Shown here in pieces: positions 1-9,322 of a stretch of DNA of 64,000 nt. Source of the DNA: Halomarina rubra (GTDB lineage Archaea > Halobacteriota > Halobacteria > Halobacteriales > Haloarculaceae); contig NZ_JALXFV010000002.1 in assembly GCF_023699475.1 (NCBI RefSeq), positions 419,307 through 483,306 on the forward strand. Direction: 5' to 3'. The translations under genes and the position numbers were made by a program. Every line of letters begins with the position of its first letter. Positions within the stretch are counted from its first letter, which is position 1. Below the pieces are notes generated by a model. It did no database searches. It was not told the origin of the DNA and worked only from the letters and a program-made list of their open reading frames with translations.

Positions 1-1224
1 CGTCGGCCGGGTCGCGTCGGGCTCTTCGCCCGCTCTCGAGATGATGTTCTCGCGGCCCACCCGGAGCTTGTGAATCTCCTCGTCCTCTTCCATCTCCGAA
101 AGCAGCATGCTCACCTTCGACTTCGACCAGCCGGTCTCGTCGACGATGTTCACCTGTTTCATCCGCCCCCCGTTCGCCGCGAGCAGCGACCGGACGCGGT
201 CCTCGTCGCTCATCAGTTCCTCGTCGGTGACGGACGGTTCCGGCGCGGGTGTCGGGTCCGTCCGGCCGCCGGCGGCCGCGTCGGTGGCTCCCGCCGACGG
301 GTCGTCCCCGGTGTCGCCCCCGCCGCCCGGCCCGCTCGCTCCCCGGTCGTCGTCCTCGTCCAGGTAGCCGTGTCGGAACGCCAGGCCGCCGAGCGAGACG
401 AGCACGATGGCCCCGAACGCGAACGGCCAGACCGGGAGGTCGTTGCCCGCCGACGTGCCGTTCGCGGTGGTGCCGGTGGCGGCGGGACCGCCACTGAGGG
501 TCGGGGTCGTCGCTCCTCCGTCGCCGCCGTCGCCGGCCCCACCGTCGCTATCGTTCACCACCGGCGTCGCCGAGCCGAGTTGGTCGGCGTCGGCGAACAC
601 GACCCGCGGCTGCTGGTCGAGGAACTGCGCGCCGCCGGCGTCGCCGAGCCAGACGAGCGCGTCGCCGGTCTCCTCGACGCTCTGTTGTGGCTGTGGCTCC
701 GCCTCGACCGGGACGAGTGCGTCGTCCCACGTCACGACGAGGCGCTGGTTCTCGGTGACGGTCAACCCACCTTCGAACACGTCGCCCACGACGAGACGGC
801 CGTCCTGCTGGGCGGCGAAGTTCGTCCACCGGAACGACATCTCGACGACGCCGACGTCGTTGACGCCGGTCCGGACGTACGCGTCTTTCGAGAACGACGT
901 CGCGTTCATCTCCCGCCCCGTCTCGTCGGTGCCGGCGTCGGTGAGCGCCCCGGCACGGGTGACGAAGTTCCGGTACGACTGGGTCTCGTTGGACTCGAAC
1001 GACTCGGCGTACGCCTCGAACTGTGTGCGTTCCGACTCGTTGGCGAGCACGCGCTGGTAGCTGAACGTCCAGCGCGCGGAGCCGTTCTCGTCGACGTGGA
1101 TGGTGAACGCCTCGCGGTCGAACTCCTGTTGTGTGGTCGTCGCCGGCGTCGTCGCGGTGACGGCCGTCAGCGGCGTCATCGCCACGAGGAGGGCGAGCAC
1201 CCCGACCACGACCAGCCGTTGCAT
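1..1224 (-). CDS. Membrane-anchored winged-helix transcriptional regulator (C-terminus cut by window edge)
   Basis: Reading from the ATG at 1224 there is no stop before base 1, so at least 408 residues are present and the C-terminus lies outside. Residues 1-25 form a signal peptide or first TM segment. An extracytoplasmic domain follows (about 30-220), then a Gly/Thr/Ser-rich linker, a second TM segment (about 264-283), an acidic low-complexity linker (288-332) and a C-terminal winged helix (about 334-397, ending in the recognition stretch GWSKSKVSMLLSEM). This layout (exported sensor-like domain, TM, cytoplasmic HTH) is common in uncharacterised haloarchaeal regulators. A TATA box at 1247-1254 fits a leaderless transcript from this ATG. 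The ligand or signal is unknown. Confidence 0.85.
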   Translation of the reverse strand, partial: MQRLVVVGVLALLVAMTPLTAVTATTPATTTQQEFDREAFTIHVDENGSARWTFSYQRVLANESERTQFEAYAESFESNETQSYRNFVTRAGALTDAGTDETGREMNATSFSKDAYVRTGVNDVGVVEMSFRWTNFAAQQDGRLVVGDVFEGGLTVTENQRLVVTWDDALVPVEAEPQPQQSVEETGDALVWLGDAGGAQFLDQQPRVVFADADQLGSATPVVNDSDGGAGDGGDGGATTPTLSGGPAATGTTANGTSAGNDLPVWPFAFGAIVLVSLGGLAFRHGYLDEDDDRGASGPGGGGDTGDDPSAGATDAAAGGRTDPTPAPEPSVTDEELMSDEDRVRSLLAANGGRMKQVNIVDETGWSKSKVSMLLSEMEEDEEIHKLRVGRENIISRAGEEPDATRPT

Positions 1225-1246
1225 CGGCGAATCGGTAGCCCGCGAG

Positions 1247-1254
1247 GTATAAAA
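1247..1254 (-). promoter_or_regulatory. TATA box of the membrane-bound HTH gene
   Basis: On the minus strand this reads TTTTATAC and lies 23-30 nt upstream of the ATG at 1224, the spacing expected for a leaderless haloarchaeal transcript. Confidence 0.7.
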
Positions 1255-1353
1255 TCGACACGGCATGCGCTCGTTGTGCTACCGTGAGTCACACCGGAAA
1301 CGAACGTGATGGACACCGACTCGGCGACGACGTGTCGGAACGCCCGCAGTTCG

Positions 1354-4300
1354 TCAGTGGTCGTCGCCCGTCGAGTCGCGGTCGGTCGTCGGCCGCGACG
1401 AGCGTCCACCGGGGGACTCCTCGTCGTCGGTCCGGACGACGTCGAGCCACTCGCCGGTCGGTCGGTCGGTCGTCGCGCCGGCGGGAGCGTTCGCGTCGTC
1501 CTCGTCGTCCGTCGTCCGGACCACGTCGACGCCCTCGGGGGTCGGCGCGTCCTGGCCGCGTTCCCACATCGCCATCGCCTCGCGGAGCAGTTCGGCGGGG
1601 TGGTCCGGTCGCTCGTCGTACGATTCGAGCTGGGAGCGACAGGACGCGCCCGGCGTGACGACGCGGTCACCCGGCGAGTCGGCGACCTGCCCGACGAGCA
1701 CGTCACCGATGGCGCGGCTCATCGAGTAGTGCTCGGCCTCGTAGCCGAAGCTCCCGGCCATCCCACAACACCCCGAGTCGACGGGGTCGACCTCGTAGCC
1801 CGCCCGTCGCAGGACGCCGACGGCGTGGTGGTCGCGCATCGTCGACTTCTGATGGCAGTGGCCGTGGTAGGTGAGCGACCCCGTCCCCGCCAGCGGGAGG
1901 CGCTCGTCGATGCGGTGGACGTCGAGGTACTCCGCGAACCCGTAGGTGTTCTCCGCGAGGTGCTCGACGTCGTGCCCGCGCAGGAGGTCGAGGTAGTCGT
2001 GCTGGAGCATCACCGCGTCCGAAGGTTCGAGCACGACGATGTCCCACCCCTCCCGGACGCGTGGTGCGAGGTCGTCGACGACCGCCTGGGCGCGTTCGCG
2101 GGCGACGTCGAGGCGGCCCTTCGAGTGGGCGGCCCGACCGCTCGGTCCAGCGTCGGCCACTTGCACGTGGATGTCGGCGGCCTCGAGCACCTCGATGGCG
2201 GCCTTCCCCACCTCCGGCCGGTTGTAGTTCGTGTAGGTGTCGGGGAACAGCAACACGCCGCGGTAGGACTCGTCGAGGGAGACGGTCGGCGTCCGGTTGG
2301 CACACCACTCCTCGAACGACGTGGTGGCGAACCCGGGGAGGGTCCGCTCGCTCGCGATGCCGAACAGCGCCTCCTGGAGCTTCCCCGCCCCCGGCAGTCG
2401 CTTCAGCGTGTTCGCCAGCGGCGCGAACGTCGAGGCGAGCCGGTTGACGCTGTCGACGTTCGTGAACAGGCGGTCTCGGAGGCTCACCCCGTGGCGCTCG
2501 TGGTGCTCGTACTCCACTTCCGCTTTCAGCTTCGCCATGTCGACGCCGCTGGGGCAGTCCTTCGAACAGCCCTTACAGCCGATACAGAGGTCCATCACCT
2601 CCTCGACGAACTCGTCGTCCGTGGGGTCCGCGGGGAGGCTGCCGCTCATCGCCCCACGGAGCGCGTTGGCCCGTCCACGGGTCGACAGCGCCTCCTCGTC
2701 CATCGCGCGGTACGTGGGACACATCACGCCGCCCGTGACCTCCTGTGAGCCGCGACAGCCCCCACAGCCGTGACAGAGTTCGACCATCCCCTGCATCCCG
2801 TTGTCGTTCTCCCAGTTCAGCGTCGGTTCGAACCCCGCGTCGAACGCGTAGTCCGGGGAGAACCGCAGGTGTCGGCGCATCTCGTGGTCGCCGCAGACGT
2901 TGCCCGGGTTCAGGAGCCACTCGGGGTCGAAGGCGGTCTTCAACTCGCCGAACGCCTGCCAGAGGCGGTCGCCGTACAGCCGACGGTTCCACTGGGTTCG
3001 CGCGCGGCCGTCGCCGTGTTCGCCCGACACCGACCCGCCGTACTTCACGACGAGGTCGGTGACGGCGTCGGCGATGTCGTGGAACGACTCGACGCCCCGC
3101 TCGGTCTTCGTGTTGATCAACGGGCGGATGTGGAGCACGCCCGGGCCGGCGTGGGCGTAGTAGGAGGCGAACGTCCCCTCGTCCTCCAGGACCTCCTCGA
3201 ACTCCTCGACGTACGCCGGGAGGTTCTCGGCGGGAATCGCGGTGTCCTCGATGAACGACATGTGCTTCTCGTCGGTCGTCCGCGAGAGCAAGATGGGGAG
3301 GCCCGACTTGCGCATCTTCCAGAACGTCGCGCGAGTGTCGGCGTCGTGGGCCTCCATCGCGGTGCTGGCGTACCGCTCCGTCGCGGTGGTCTCGCTCGCG
3401 CCGTCGCTGGGCGCGAACTCGGTCTCGACGCCCGCCGCTCGGTCGGCGACGAGGTCGGCGACCAGTTGTCGCCCCTCGTCGTCGCTGTCGGCGTAGAACT
3501 CGACGAGCAGAACGGAGTCGGTCCCCTCGGGGAGCATCCCGACCACGTCCGCGAACTCCGGGGTGTCGCGTGCGAGGTCCAACAGCACGTCGTCCATCAC
3601 CTCGACGGCCGCGGGGTCGTGGTCGAGGATGGGGGAGACGTCGCTCAGCGCGTCCAACAGCGAGTCGTAGGTGAGCAGCGCGACGGCCTTCGTCTCGGGG
3701 ACGAGTTCGAGCGAGACGGTCACCTCGGTGACGATGGCGAGGGTGCCCTCGCTCCCGGCCATGAGGCGTGCGAGGTTGACGACGCCGTCCTCGCGGGCTT
3801 CTTCGACCAGCACGTCGAAGTTGTACCCCGAGACGTTCCGCTTGAGGTCGGGGAAGCGTCGCTCCACCTCGTCGGCCTCCTCGTCCAGAATCCGGACGAC
3901 CTCGGCGTAGATGCGCGGGAGCAACGGACTCGGCGGGCCGTCGTCCCACGCGTCGCTCGCGGGGTCGGCCCTCTCGCGCAGTTCCGCGACCGGAGTCTCG
4001 CCGAACCGGGTGACGTGCCCGTCGGCGAGGACGACCTCACAGGACTCGACGTAGGCGTCGGTCTTGCCGTACACCAGCGAGTGCGACCCGGTCGAGTTGT
4101 TGCCGACCGCACCGCCGATGGCGGACTTGTCGGCCCACGCGGGGTCGGGTGCGAACTTCAGGTCCTCGCTGGCGAGTTCGCGGTTCAACTCGCCGAGGAT
4201 CGTCCCCGCCTGTGCGGTCGCGCGGCGACGGCCGGGGCTGACGTTCGTCACCGCGTCCATGTGCTTCGTGAAGTCGAGGACGACCGCCTGGTTGACGGTC

Positions 4301-4602
4301 TGGCCGGCGAGACTCGTCCCGCCGCCGCGGGGGAGGACCGGAATCTTGCGTCTCGCACAGTAGCGCATCACCGCCGAGACGTCGTCGGTGTCTTCGGGGA
4401 AGACGACCCCGACCGGTGTCACCTCGTAGGCGGAGGCGTCGGTCGCGTACAGCGACCGCGAGTAGTCGTCGAAGCGGACCTCGCCGGCGACGAGCGATTC
4501 GAGGTCCTCGACGAGGCCCGGTCGGGCGGTGTCGCCCATCTCGTAGTCGTACGTCGCTCGCGGGTCGTCTGCCGGGTCCCCCGAGCGCTCCCCGAGTGCC
4601 AT
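1354..4602 (-). CDS. FAD-binding and Fe-S-binding 2-hydroxyacid dehydrogenase (D-lactate / glycolate / D-2-hydroxyglutarate type)
   Basis: A 1082-residue fusion of a GlcD-like flavin dehydrogenase and a GlcF-like iron-sulfur subunit, the layout of the bacterial YdiJ family. The N-terminal half has the PCMH-type FAD-binding core (PRGGGTSLAGQ near residue 91) and the FAD-oxidase C-terminal domain. The second half has two Cys clusters for 4Fe-4S centres (CHGCGGC near 607 and CIGCKGCSKDC near 678) and a heterodisulfide-reductase-like CCG motif (GCCGMAGSFG near 945). It should oxidise a D-2-hydroxyacid and pass electrons to the quinone pool; D-lactate, glycolate and D-2-hydroxyglutarate cannot be told apart from sequence. 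I start at 4602 because a TATA box sits 22-30 nt upstream; an in-frame extension to 4743 is compositionally poor. The C-terminal 60 residues are acidic and disordered. Confidence 0.9.
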   Translation of the reverse strand: MALGERSGDPADDPRATYDYEMGDTARPGLVEDLESLVAGEVRFDDYSRSLYATDASAYEVTPVGVVFPEDTDDVSAVMRYCARRKIPVLPRGGGTSLAGQTVNQAVVLDFTKHMDAVTNVSPGRRRATAQAGTILGELNRELASEDLKFAPDPAWADKSAIGGAVGNNSTGSHSLVYGKTDAYVESCEVVLADGHVTRFGETPVAELRERADPASDAWDDGPPSPLLPRIYAEVVRILDEEADEVERRFPDLKRNVSGYNFDVLVEEAREDGVVNLARLMAGSEGTLAIVTEVTVSLELVPETKAVALLTYDSLLDALSDVSPILDHDPAAVEVMDDVLLDLARDTPEFADVVGMLPEGTDSVLLVEFYADSDDEGRQLVADLVADRAAGVETEFAPSDGASETTATERYASTAMEAHDADTRATFWKMRKSGLPILLSRTTDEKHMSFIEDTAIPAENLPAYVEEFEEVLEDEGTFASYYAHAGPGVLHIRPLINTKTERGVESFHDIADAVTDLVVKYGGSVSGEHGDGRARTQWNRRLYGDRLWQAFGELKTAFDPEWLLNPGNVCGDHEMRRHLRFSPDYAFDAGFEPTLNWENDNGMQGMVELCHGCGGCRGSQEVTGGVMCPTYRAMDEEALSTRGRANALRGAMSGSLPADPTDDEFVEEVMDLCIGCKGCSKDCPSGVDMAKLKAEVEYEHHERHGVSLRDRLFTNVDSVNRLASTFAPLANTLKRLPGAGKLQEALFGIASERTLPGFATTSFEEWCANRTPTVSLDESYRGVLLFPDTYTNYNRPEVGKAAIEVLEAADIHVQVADAGPSGRAAHSKGRLDVARERAQAVVDDLAPRVREGWDIVVLEPSDAVMLQHDYLDLLRGHDVEHLAENTYGFAEYLDVHRIDERLPLAGTGSLTYHGHCHQKSTMRDHHAVGVLRRAGYEVDPVDSGCCGMAGSFGYEAEHYSMSRAIGDVLVGQVADSPGDRVVTPGASCRSQLESYDERPDHPAELLREAMAMWERGQDAPTPEGVDVVRTTDDEDDANAPAGATTDRPTGEWLDVVRTDDEESPGGRSSRPTTDRDSTGDDH

Positions 4603-4623
4603 ACGGTGTCCACCCCGTCCGGG

Positions 4624-4632
4624 GATAAAAAA
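4624..4632 (-). promoter_or_regulatory. TATA box of the FAD/Fe-S dehydrogenase
   Basis: The minus strand reads TTTTTTATC, 22-30 nt upstream of the ATG at 4602. This supports leaderless transcription and the chosen start. Confidence 0.7.
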
Positions 4633-4744
4633 CCGCGTGCGGCCGGCGGAATCTGTCGGTCCGAGTGGGTCCGGTTGTCGCCACTGCGCGCTCACTCCAC
4701 CGACCAGAAGACTCACCCTCGGACTCGTCGTCGGGCAACGCACG

Positions 4745-4882
4745 ATGCTCCAGACGCTGGCCCTCGCCGTCGTCGCGTTCTTCCAGGCGGTCTACGCGGT
4801 CGTCGACCTCGGCTACACACTGTATCGACGGTCCGCCGACGGGACCGACGAGCGCGACGAGTCGCGAGACGGCGGTGACTGA
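4745..4882 (+). CDS. Small single-pass membrane protein, 45 aa
   Basis: Starts MLQTLALAVVAFFQ and has one hydrophobic helix (about residues 3-24), followed by a short charged tail rich in Asp and Arg. It lies between two minus-strand enzymes and is transcribed divergently from the FAD/Fe-S dehydrogenase. A longer in-frame reading from 4637 exists, but the added 36 residues have no membrane or domain character. Small proteins of this kind are frequent in haloarchaea; no function is recognisable. It converges with the acyl-CoA dehydrogenase gene with 18 nt between them. Confidence 0.55.
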   Translation: MLQTLALAVVAFFQAVYAVVDLGYTLYRRSADGTDERDESRDGGD

Positions 4883-4900
4883 GCCGACTGGGGCGCTCCG

Positions 4901-6736
4901 TCAGTCGTCGGCCGGGGCAGACGCCGGTGTCGCCAGTTCATCGGGGTCGACGCCCGCGTACCGGACGATGGCGTCGAAGTGGTCGAGCGCCACCCGGTCG
5001 CCCGAGGAGATGCCCCGACCCTCCTCGCGACCGAACTGGCGCGACACGAACTCGTGGGCGACGAGCGCGCGCCGACCGTCGCCCGATTCGAGGTCCTCGG
5101 CGGCCATGTCGAGCAGTTCCGCGGCCGCGAACACGTCGTAGACGTAGTTCGCCAGCTCTTTCGCCTGTAACTGGGCGTACTCCTGGTCCTCGGTGGCGAG
5201 CGTCGCCATCCCGCTCTGGAGGTCGGCGAGTTCCTCGCGGACCGTCGCGGCGGTCTCCGAGAGCGCGTCGTGTTCGCTGGCCGCATCGAGGCGCTCCTCC
5301 ACTGCGGGCACGAACACCTCGTGGCTGGCCTGCTTGGCGAGCACGCGCAGCACGTCCAGCGAGAGGATGTTCGAGGTGCCCTCCCAGATGGGGAGCACCT
5401 GTGCGTCCCGGAGCAGCCGTTCGGTCGTAAAGCCCGAGACGTAGCCGTTGCCACCCAGCACCTCGCAGGCGTAGGAGGCCGTGTCGACGGACTCGCGGGC
5501 CGTCCGGAGTTTGGCGATGGGGACGAGCAGACGCATGAGGCGGAACGCCTCCGAGTCGTGCGCGCTGTCGATGCCCTCCTCGCGGACCGCCTCGCGGTAC
5601 TCGTCGAGCAGTCGCGACGCCGAGAAGACGAACGCGCTCGCGGCCTCGTAGTCGACGGCCATCTCCACGAGGTCCCGACGCATCAACGGGTACTGGTCGA
5701 TGGTCTGGCCGAACGCCTCGCGGTCGGCGGCGTACACCTTCGATTCGAGCAGACAGCGTCCGACGATGCCGACGCTCGCGGCGGCGTTCGACAGCCGTTC
5801 GAAGTTGAGCATCTCGGTCATGTAGCGGAACCCCTGCTCGGGTTCGCCGACGAGGTAGCCCGTCGCGCCGCGCAGTTCGACCTCGCCAGTGGGGACCGAC
5901 AGCGTGCCGAGTTTGTCCTTCAACCGACGGTACAACTGGTCGTTGAGCCGCGTGTCGTCGCCCTCGCCGCGTGGGTCACCGTCCTCGCTGACGGTGTGCG
6001 GGACGACGAACAGCGAGAGACCCTTCGTCCCTTCGGGGGCGTCCTCGCGGCGGGCGAGCGCGAGCGTCCCCTCGGCGTCGATGTTCGAGCAGAACCACTT
6101 CTCGCCGGTGAGTTCGTAGACGCCCTCCTCGTCCGTGGCGACGGCGACCGTCTCGTTCGCGCCGACGTCGCTGCCGCCCTGTTTCTCCGTCAGGAACATC
6201 GCGCCCTCGACGTACTCGTCCGGGTCGTCGCTGGTCAGCGCCTCGAAGTAGCGCTTCGTGCGTGGGTCGTCCCGGCCGAACCGGTCGAGGACGATGGCCG
6301 CACCGACGGTCATCGACGCCGGGCAGACGAACCCCGGGTCGACGTACGAGAGGATGGCTTCGCCCGCGATGGCGTGCGTCAGGCCGAGCGGTTCGTCGCG
6401 GCCGTCGGGTGCGTGGAACACGTCGTGGGCCAACCCGAACTCGCAGTACGTCGCGAGTTCGGTGTCGGCGAGCGCGGGGTGGTACTCGACGTGGTTCTGC
6501 ACCTCGCCCCAGTCGTCGTAGGTGTCGAGTTCCGGCGGGTGACGCTCGACGGCCTCGCTGTTGTCGACGATTCGGTGGCCGGTCTCCTCGCCCAGCCAGT
6601 CCAACCGCTCGGCGGCCCACTCGAACTCCGCCTCGGGGTAGGCGCGCTCGACGACGCGCTGGAGGGTGCGGTCGAGCGCCCAGTAGTTGCAGTCACGCCC
6701 GCTGTCGAGCGTCCCGTAGTCGATGGGGTCGTCCAT
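4901..6736 (-). CDS. Acyl-CoA dehydrogenase, AidB-like subfamily
   Basis: 611 residues, longer than the roughly 380 of classical acyl-CoA dehydrogenases, because of an extended N-terminal region and a long C-terminal helical domain, as in AidB/isovaleryl-CoA-dehydrogenase-like proteins. Family marks are the FAD/substrate segment around FLTEKQGGSDVGANET, the flavin-binding CEVLGGNGYVSG and the WEGTSNILSLDVLRV segment that aligns with the catalytic-base loop. It likely oxidises an acyl-CoA, passing electrons to an electron transfer flavoprotein. AidB itself is linked to alkylation protection, but that role cannot be inferred here. The start at 6736 (MDDPIDYGTL) is preferred over an in-frame ATG 16 codons upstream because homology-like sequence begins here. 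Confidence 0.88.
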   Translation of the reverse strand: MDDPIDYGTLDSGRDCNYWALDRTLQRVVERAYPEAEFEWAAERLDWLGEETGHRIVDNSEAVERHPPELDTYDDWGEVQNHVEYHPALADTELATYCEFGLAHDVFHAPDGRDEPLGLTHAIAGEAILSYVDPGFVCPASMTVGAAIVLDRFGRDDPRTKRYFEALTSDDPDEYVEGAMFLTEKQGGSDVGANETVAVATDEEGVYELTGEKWFCSNIDAEGTLALARREDAPEGTKGLSLFVVPHTVSEDGDPRGEGDDTRLNDQLYRRLKDKLGTLSVPTGEVELRGATGYLVGEPEQGFRYMTEMLNFERLSNAAASVGIVGRCLLESKVYAADREAFGQTIDQYPLMRRDLVEMAVDYEAASAFVFSASRLLDEYREAVREEGIDSAHDSEAFRLMRLLVPIAKLRTARESVDTASYACEVLGGNGYVSGFTTERLLRDAQVLPIWEGTSNILSLDVLRVLAKQASHEVFVPAVEERLDAASEHDALSETAATVREELADLQSGMATLATEDQEYAQLQAKELANYVYDVFAAAELLDMAAEDLESGDGRRALVAHEFVSRQFGREEGRGISSGDRVALDHFDAIVRYAGVDPDELATPASAPADD

Positions 6737-6915
6737 GTCCGAGGGTGACGGAGCGACGACATAACTCCTGTGGGGTGGTACCACGTCGGCGCAGACGGAC
6801 CCACAGCCCAGCGGCGTGCAGGCCGCTCACGGGCGTTTCGTCGAAAGAAGGACCGGCGCGGATGACAGACGAGTCGGTCGGGTGCCGGTCGTGGTGTCCG
6901 GAGTCGGCGGGCGGT

Positions 6916-7104
6916 TCAGTCGTCGGTCTCGACGGTGGCGGCCTCCGGTGCGTTCGTGCGGACGCTGTGGATACCGTTGCGGGCGTCGCTCTCGTTGACG
7001 TAGCCCTCGCCGGAGTCGGCGATGATGTTGCCGTTGTCGTGGACGAGTCTCCAGCGGTACTTTCCTGCCGCGTCTTCGTACAGTTCGAATGTCGCGTGGG
7101 ACAC
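6916..7104 (-). CDS. DUF1508 (YegP / HVO_2922-like) protein, 62 aa
   Basis: One copy of the DUF1508 repeat: FELYEDAAGKYRWRL, then a short strand and turn (HDNGNIIADSGEGY), then a helix (SDARNGIHSVR). Bacterial YegP has two copies; haloarchaeal members often have one and may dimerise. Members are small, stress-associated or uncharacterised. The start codon is GTG at 7104, supported by a TATA box 24-31 nt upstream. The last residues (EAATVETDD) are an acidic tail typical of halophiles. About 180 bases with no gene separate it from the acyl-CoA dehydrogenase start. Confidence 0.8.
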   Translation of the reverse strand: MSHATFELYEDAAGKYRWRLVHDNGNIIADSGEGYVNESDARNGIHSVRTNAPEAATVETDD

Positions 7105-7127
7105 ATTCGTGACGACGGTCGCCGGTC

Positions 7128-7135
7128 GTAAAATA
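7128..7135 (-). promoter_or_regulatory. TATA box of the DUF1508 gene
   Basis: The minus strand reads TATTTTAC, 24-31 nt upstream of the GTG start at 7104. The spacing supports a leaderless GTG-initiated message. Confidence 0.65.
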
Positions 7136-7319
7136 CCGCCACAGCGTGCGAGTCGATAGTCTGTCTGTCGATAACGTCGAGCCCACAGACGAGTTTATGC
7201 GCTCGGCCGACCAACTGGAGTCCACGACCGAATCGACTCGTCTCCAGCCACGGCACCACGTCGCTCGCGGCTCGGACCGGCCGCGAACGGCCCCGACGCC
7301 CGGTTCGGCCGGAGACCTC

Positions 7320-8393
7320 ATGCACCCCGTATCCTCGACGACAGACGACCGCCCCGACGGGTCGCCCCGGCCCGACGCCATCCGCGCACAGCACGTCTCG
7401 GTGACGTACGCCTCGGGCACCGAGGCGGTGAAGGACGTCTCGCTCACCGTCCCCGAAGGCGAGTTCTTCGGCTTTCTCGGGCCCAACGGTGCGGGAAAGA
7501 CGACCACCATCAAGGCGCTCGTCACGCTGCTCGACCCGACCGGCGGGACCGTCACCGTCAACGGGTTCGACGTACGCCGGGACCGCCGCGCGCTCCGGGC
7601 CTCCGTCGGCTACATGGCCCAGGAGACGAGCGTCGACCTCGAACTCACCGCTCGGGAGAACATCCGGTTCGCCTGTGAGGCGTACGGCGTCCCGCGGGCC
7701 GAACGCGCCGCCCGAATCGACGAACTGCTCGACCTCGTCGACCTCGCGGCGGTAGCCGACGACCAGGCCAAGACCTACTCCGGCGGGATGAAGAAACGGC
7801 TCGACGTCGCCACCGCGTTGGTCCACCGCCCGCCGCTCGTCTTCCTCGACGAACCGACCACGGGGCTGGACCCGAAGGCGCGCAACCGCCTCTGGGAGTA
7901 CTTCCGGGAGATAAACGACGCGGGGACGACGGTGTTCCTCACCACGCAGTACCTCGAAGAGGCCGACCAACTGTGCGACCGTCTCGCCGTCATCGACGAC
8001 GGACACATCGTCGCCGAAGGCACCCCCGCCGAACTCAAAGCGCGCGTCGGCGGCGACGTCCTCGACGTCGACCTCATCGACGACGACGAGTCGAGCCGCG
8101 ACCGCGCCGTACGCGTCGTCCGCGAGTCGGGCCTGCTCGACGGCGAGGGGTCCGTCTCCCGGACCGAGACCGGTGTGAGCGTCACGTCCCTGCACGCCCG
8201 GCGGGTCGGGACCGACCTGCTCGTCGCCCTTCGCGACGCCGGCGTCGCCGTCGAAGGGTTCGAGGTCCACTCGCCGACGCTCGACGACGTGTTCCTCGCC
8301 ATCACGGGCACTCCGGCGAGCGAGCGCGCCACGAGCGCGGACGGCGAATCCGAGCCGAGTGAGGGGCCGACCGACCAGAAGGTGGGCCGATGA
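7320..8393 (+). CDS. ABC exporter ATP-binding protein, DrrA-like
   Basis: 357 residues. Walker A GPNGAGKTT lies near 54-62, the ABC signature YSGGMKKR near 153 and Walker B LVFLDEPTTGLD near 174-185. The switch His is replaced by Gln (TTQYLEEAD near 209), as is usual in the daunorubicin-resistance (DrrA) subfamily. A C-terminal accessory domain of about 110 residues follows, also as in DrrA. It powers the permease encoded directly downstream, overlapping by 4 nt (ATGA at 8390). I start at 7320, which has a GGAG ribosome-binding motif 6 nt upstream; in-frame starts at 7146 and 7197 are possible, but the extra residues look non-native. Substrate unknown (drug, lipid or glycan). Confidence 0.92.
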   Translation: MHPVSSTTDDRPDGSPRPDAIRAQHVSVTYASGTEAVKDVSLTVPEGEFFGFLGPNGAGKTTTIKALVTLLDPTGGTVTVNGFDVRRDRRALRASVGYMAQETSVDLELTARENIRFACEAYGVPRAERAARIDELLDLVDLAAVADDQAKTYSGGMKKRLDVATALVHRPPLVFLDEPTTGLDPKARNRLWEYFREINDAGTTVFLTTQYLEEADQLCDRLAVIDDGHIVAEGTPAELKARVGGDVLDVDLIDDDESSRDRAVRVVRESGLLDGEGSVSRTETGVSVTSLHARRVGTDLLVALRDAGVAVEGFEVHSPTLDDVFLAITGTPASERATSADGESEPSEGPTDQKVGR

Positions 8394-9262
8394 GCGGCGA
8401 CACGCCGGCCCGGACCGCGACGGCCGAGGACCCGCAGTACCCCGAGCCGACCGTCGGGACCGTCGAGCCGCCGCGGTCGACGTCCTACCTCGCGGAGGTG
8501 TGGGTGAACTTCAAGCGGTGGAACCTGAAGGCACTGCGCAACCCGTTCATCGTCGTCGGAAGCGTCGTCCAGCCCGTCGTGTTCCTCCTGCTGTTCTCGG
8601 AGGTGTTCGGCGGCGTCGTCGGCGCGGCCATCGGGGACGCCGCGGGCGTCGACTACCTGACGTACCTCGTCCCGGCTATCGTCGTCCAGGTGGCGCTCAT
8701 CGCCGCCTCGTCGTCGGGTATCGGGCTGGTCAACGACATCGAGAACGGCATGTTCGAGAAGGTGCTGGTGACGCCGATGCGTCGCTCGGCGGTGTTCCTC
8801 GGCAAGACGCTCTCGGAGATGATCCGCGTCGTCGTCCAGGGGGCGCTCATCGTCGTCCTCGGCGTCCTCCTCGGGGCGACCGTCGAGACGGGGGTGCTCG
8901 GTGCGGTGGCGATGCTCGGCGTCGCCGTCCTGTTCAGCCTCTGGTTCACGGCGTTCTCGAACGTCCTCGCGCTCGTGACGCGCGACCAGGAGTCGACCAT
9001 CATCGGCGCGAACCTGCTGACGTTCCCGCTGCTGTTCGTCTCCTCGGCGTTCCTGCCCATCGAGGCACTCCCCGGGTGGATGCAGGTCGTCGCGCGACTC
9101 AACCCCATCACCTACGGTGTGGACGCCACGCGCACGCTGATGCTGGAGGGGTGGGACTGGGCCGCGCTCGCCCCCGATTTGGCGGTGCTCGTCGCCCTCG
9201 ACGTCGTCCTCGGGACCGTCGCGGTGGTCATGCTGTCGCGGGCCTCCTCGGCGAGGGTCTGA
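8390..9262 (+). CDS. ABC-2 type transporter permease, DrrB-like
   Basis: 290 residues with about six TM segments after a cytoplasmic N-terminal stretch of 60 residues. Motifs include the amphipathic VWVNFKRWNLKALRNPF entry and the conserved loop ENGMFEKVLVTPMRRSAVFLGK. This is the ABC-2 membrane domain partner of the preceding ATPase; the ATGA overlap implies translational coupling and a 1:1 complex in the plasma membrane. A hydrolase gene follows 60 nt later with its own promoter, so the exporter is probably a two-gene operon. Confidence 0.92.
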   Translation: MSGDTPARTATAEDPQYPEPTVGTVEPPRSTSYLAEVWVNFKRWNLKALRNPFIVVGSVVQPVVFLLLFSEVFGGVVGAAIGDAAGVDYLTYLVPAIVVQVALIAASSSGIGLVNDIENGMFEKVLVTPMRRSAVFLGKTLSEMIRVVVQGALIVVLGVLLGATVETGVLGAVAMLGVAVLFSLWFTAFSNVLALVTRDQESTIIGANLLTFPLLFVSSAFLPIEALPGWMQVVARLNPITYGVDATRTLMLEGWDWAALAPDLAVLVALDVVLGTVAVVMLSRASSARV

Positions 9263-9291
9263 GTTCGGCCGGCCCCGACCTGCCGCTGTCT

Positions 9292-9300
9292 CCCTTATCT
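9292..9300 (+). promoter_or_regulatory. TATA box of the alpha/beta hydrolase gene
   Basis: CCCTTATCT lies 23-31 nt upstream of the ATG at 9323, consistent with a leaderless transcript separate from the exporter operon. Confidence 0.55.
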
Positions 9301-9322
9301 CCTCGCACGACCAACCTGTCTC

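Noticed and set aside
70..1287. Long plus-strand frame of 405 codons opposite the HTH regulator
   Set aside because: Its product is Arg/Val/Asp-rich with no domain, as expected for the antisense of a GC-rich gene. The minus strand shows a clear signal peptide, TM and winged helix.
2770..4878. 702-codon plus-strand frame opposite the FAD/Fe-S dehydrogenase
   Set aside because: An antisense shadow: no motif, and it also spans the start of the minus-strand gene. The minus strand has the FAD, Fe-S and CCG motifs.
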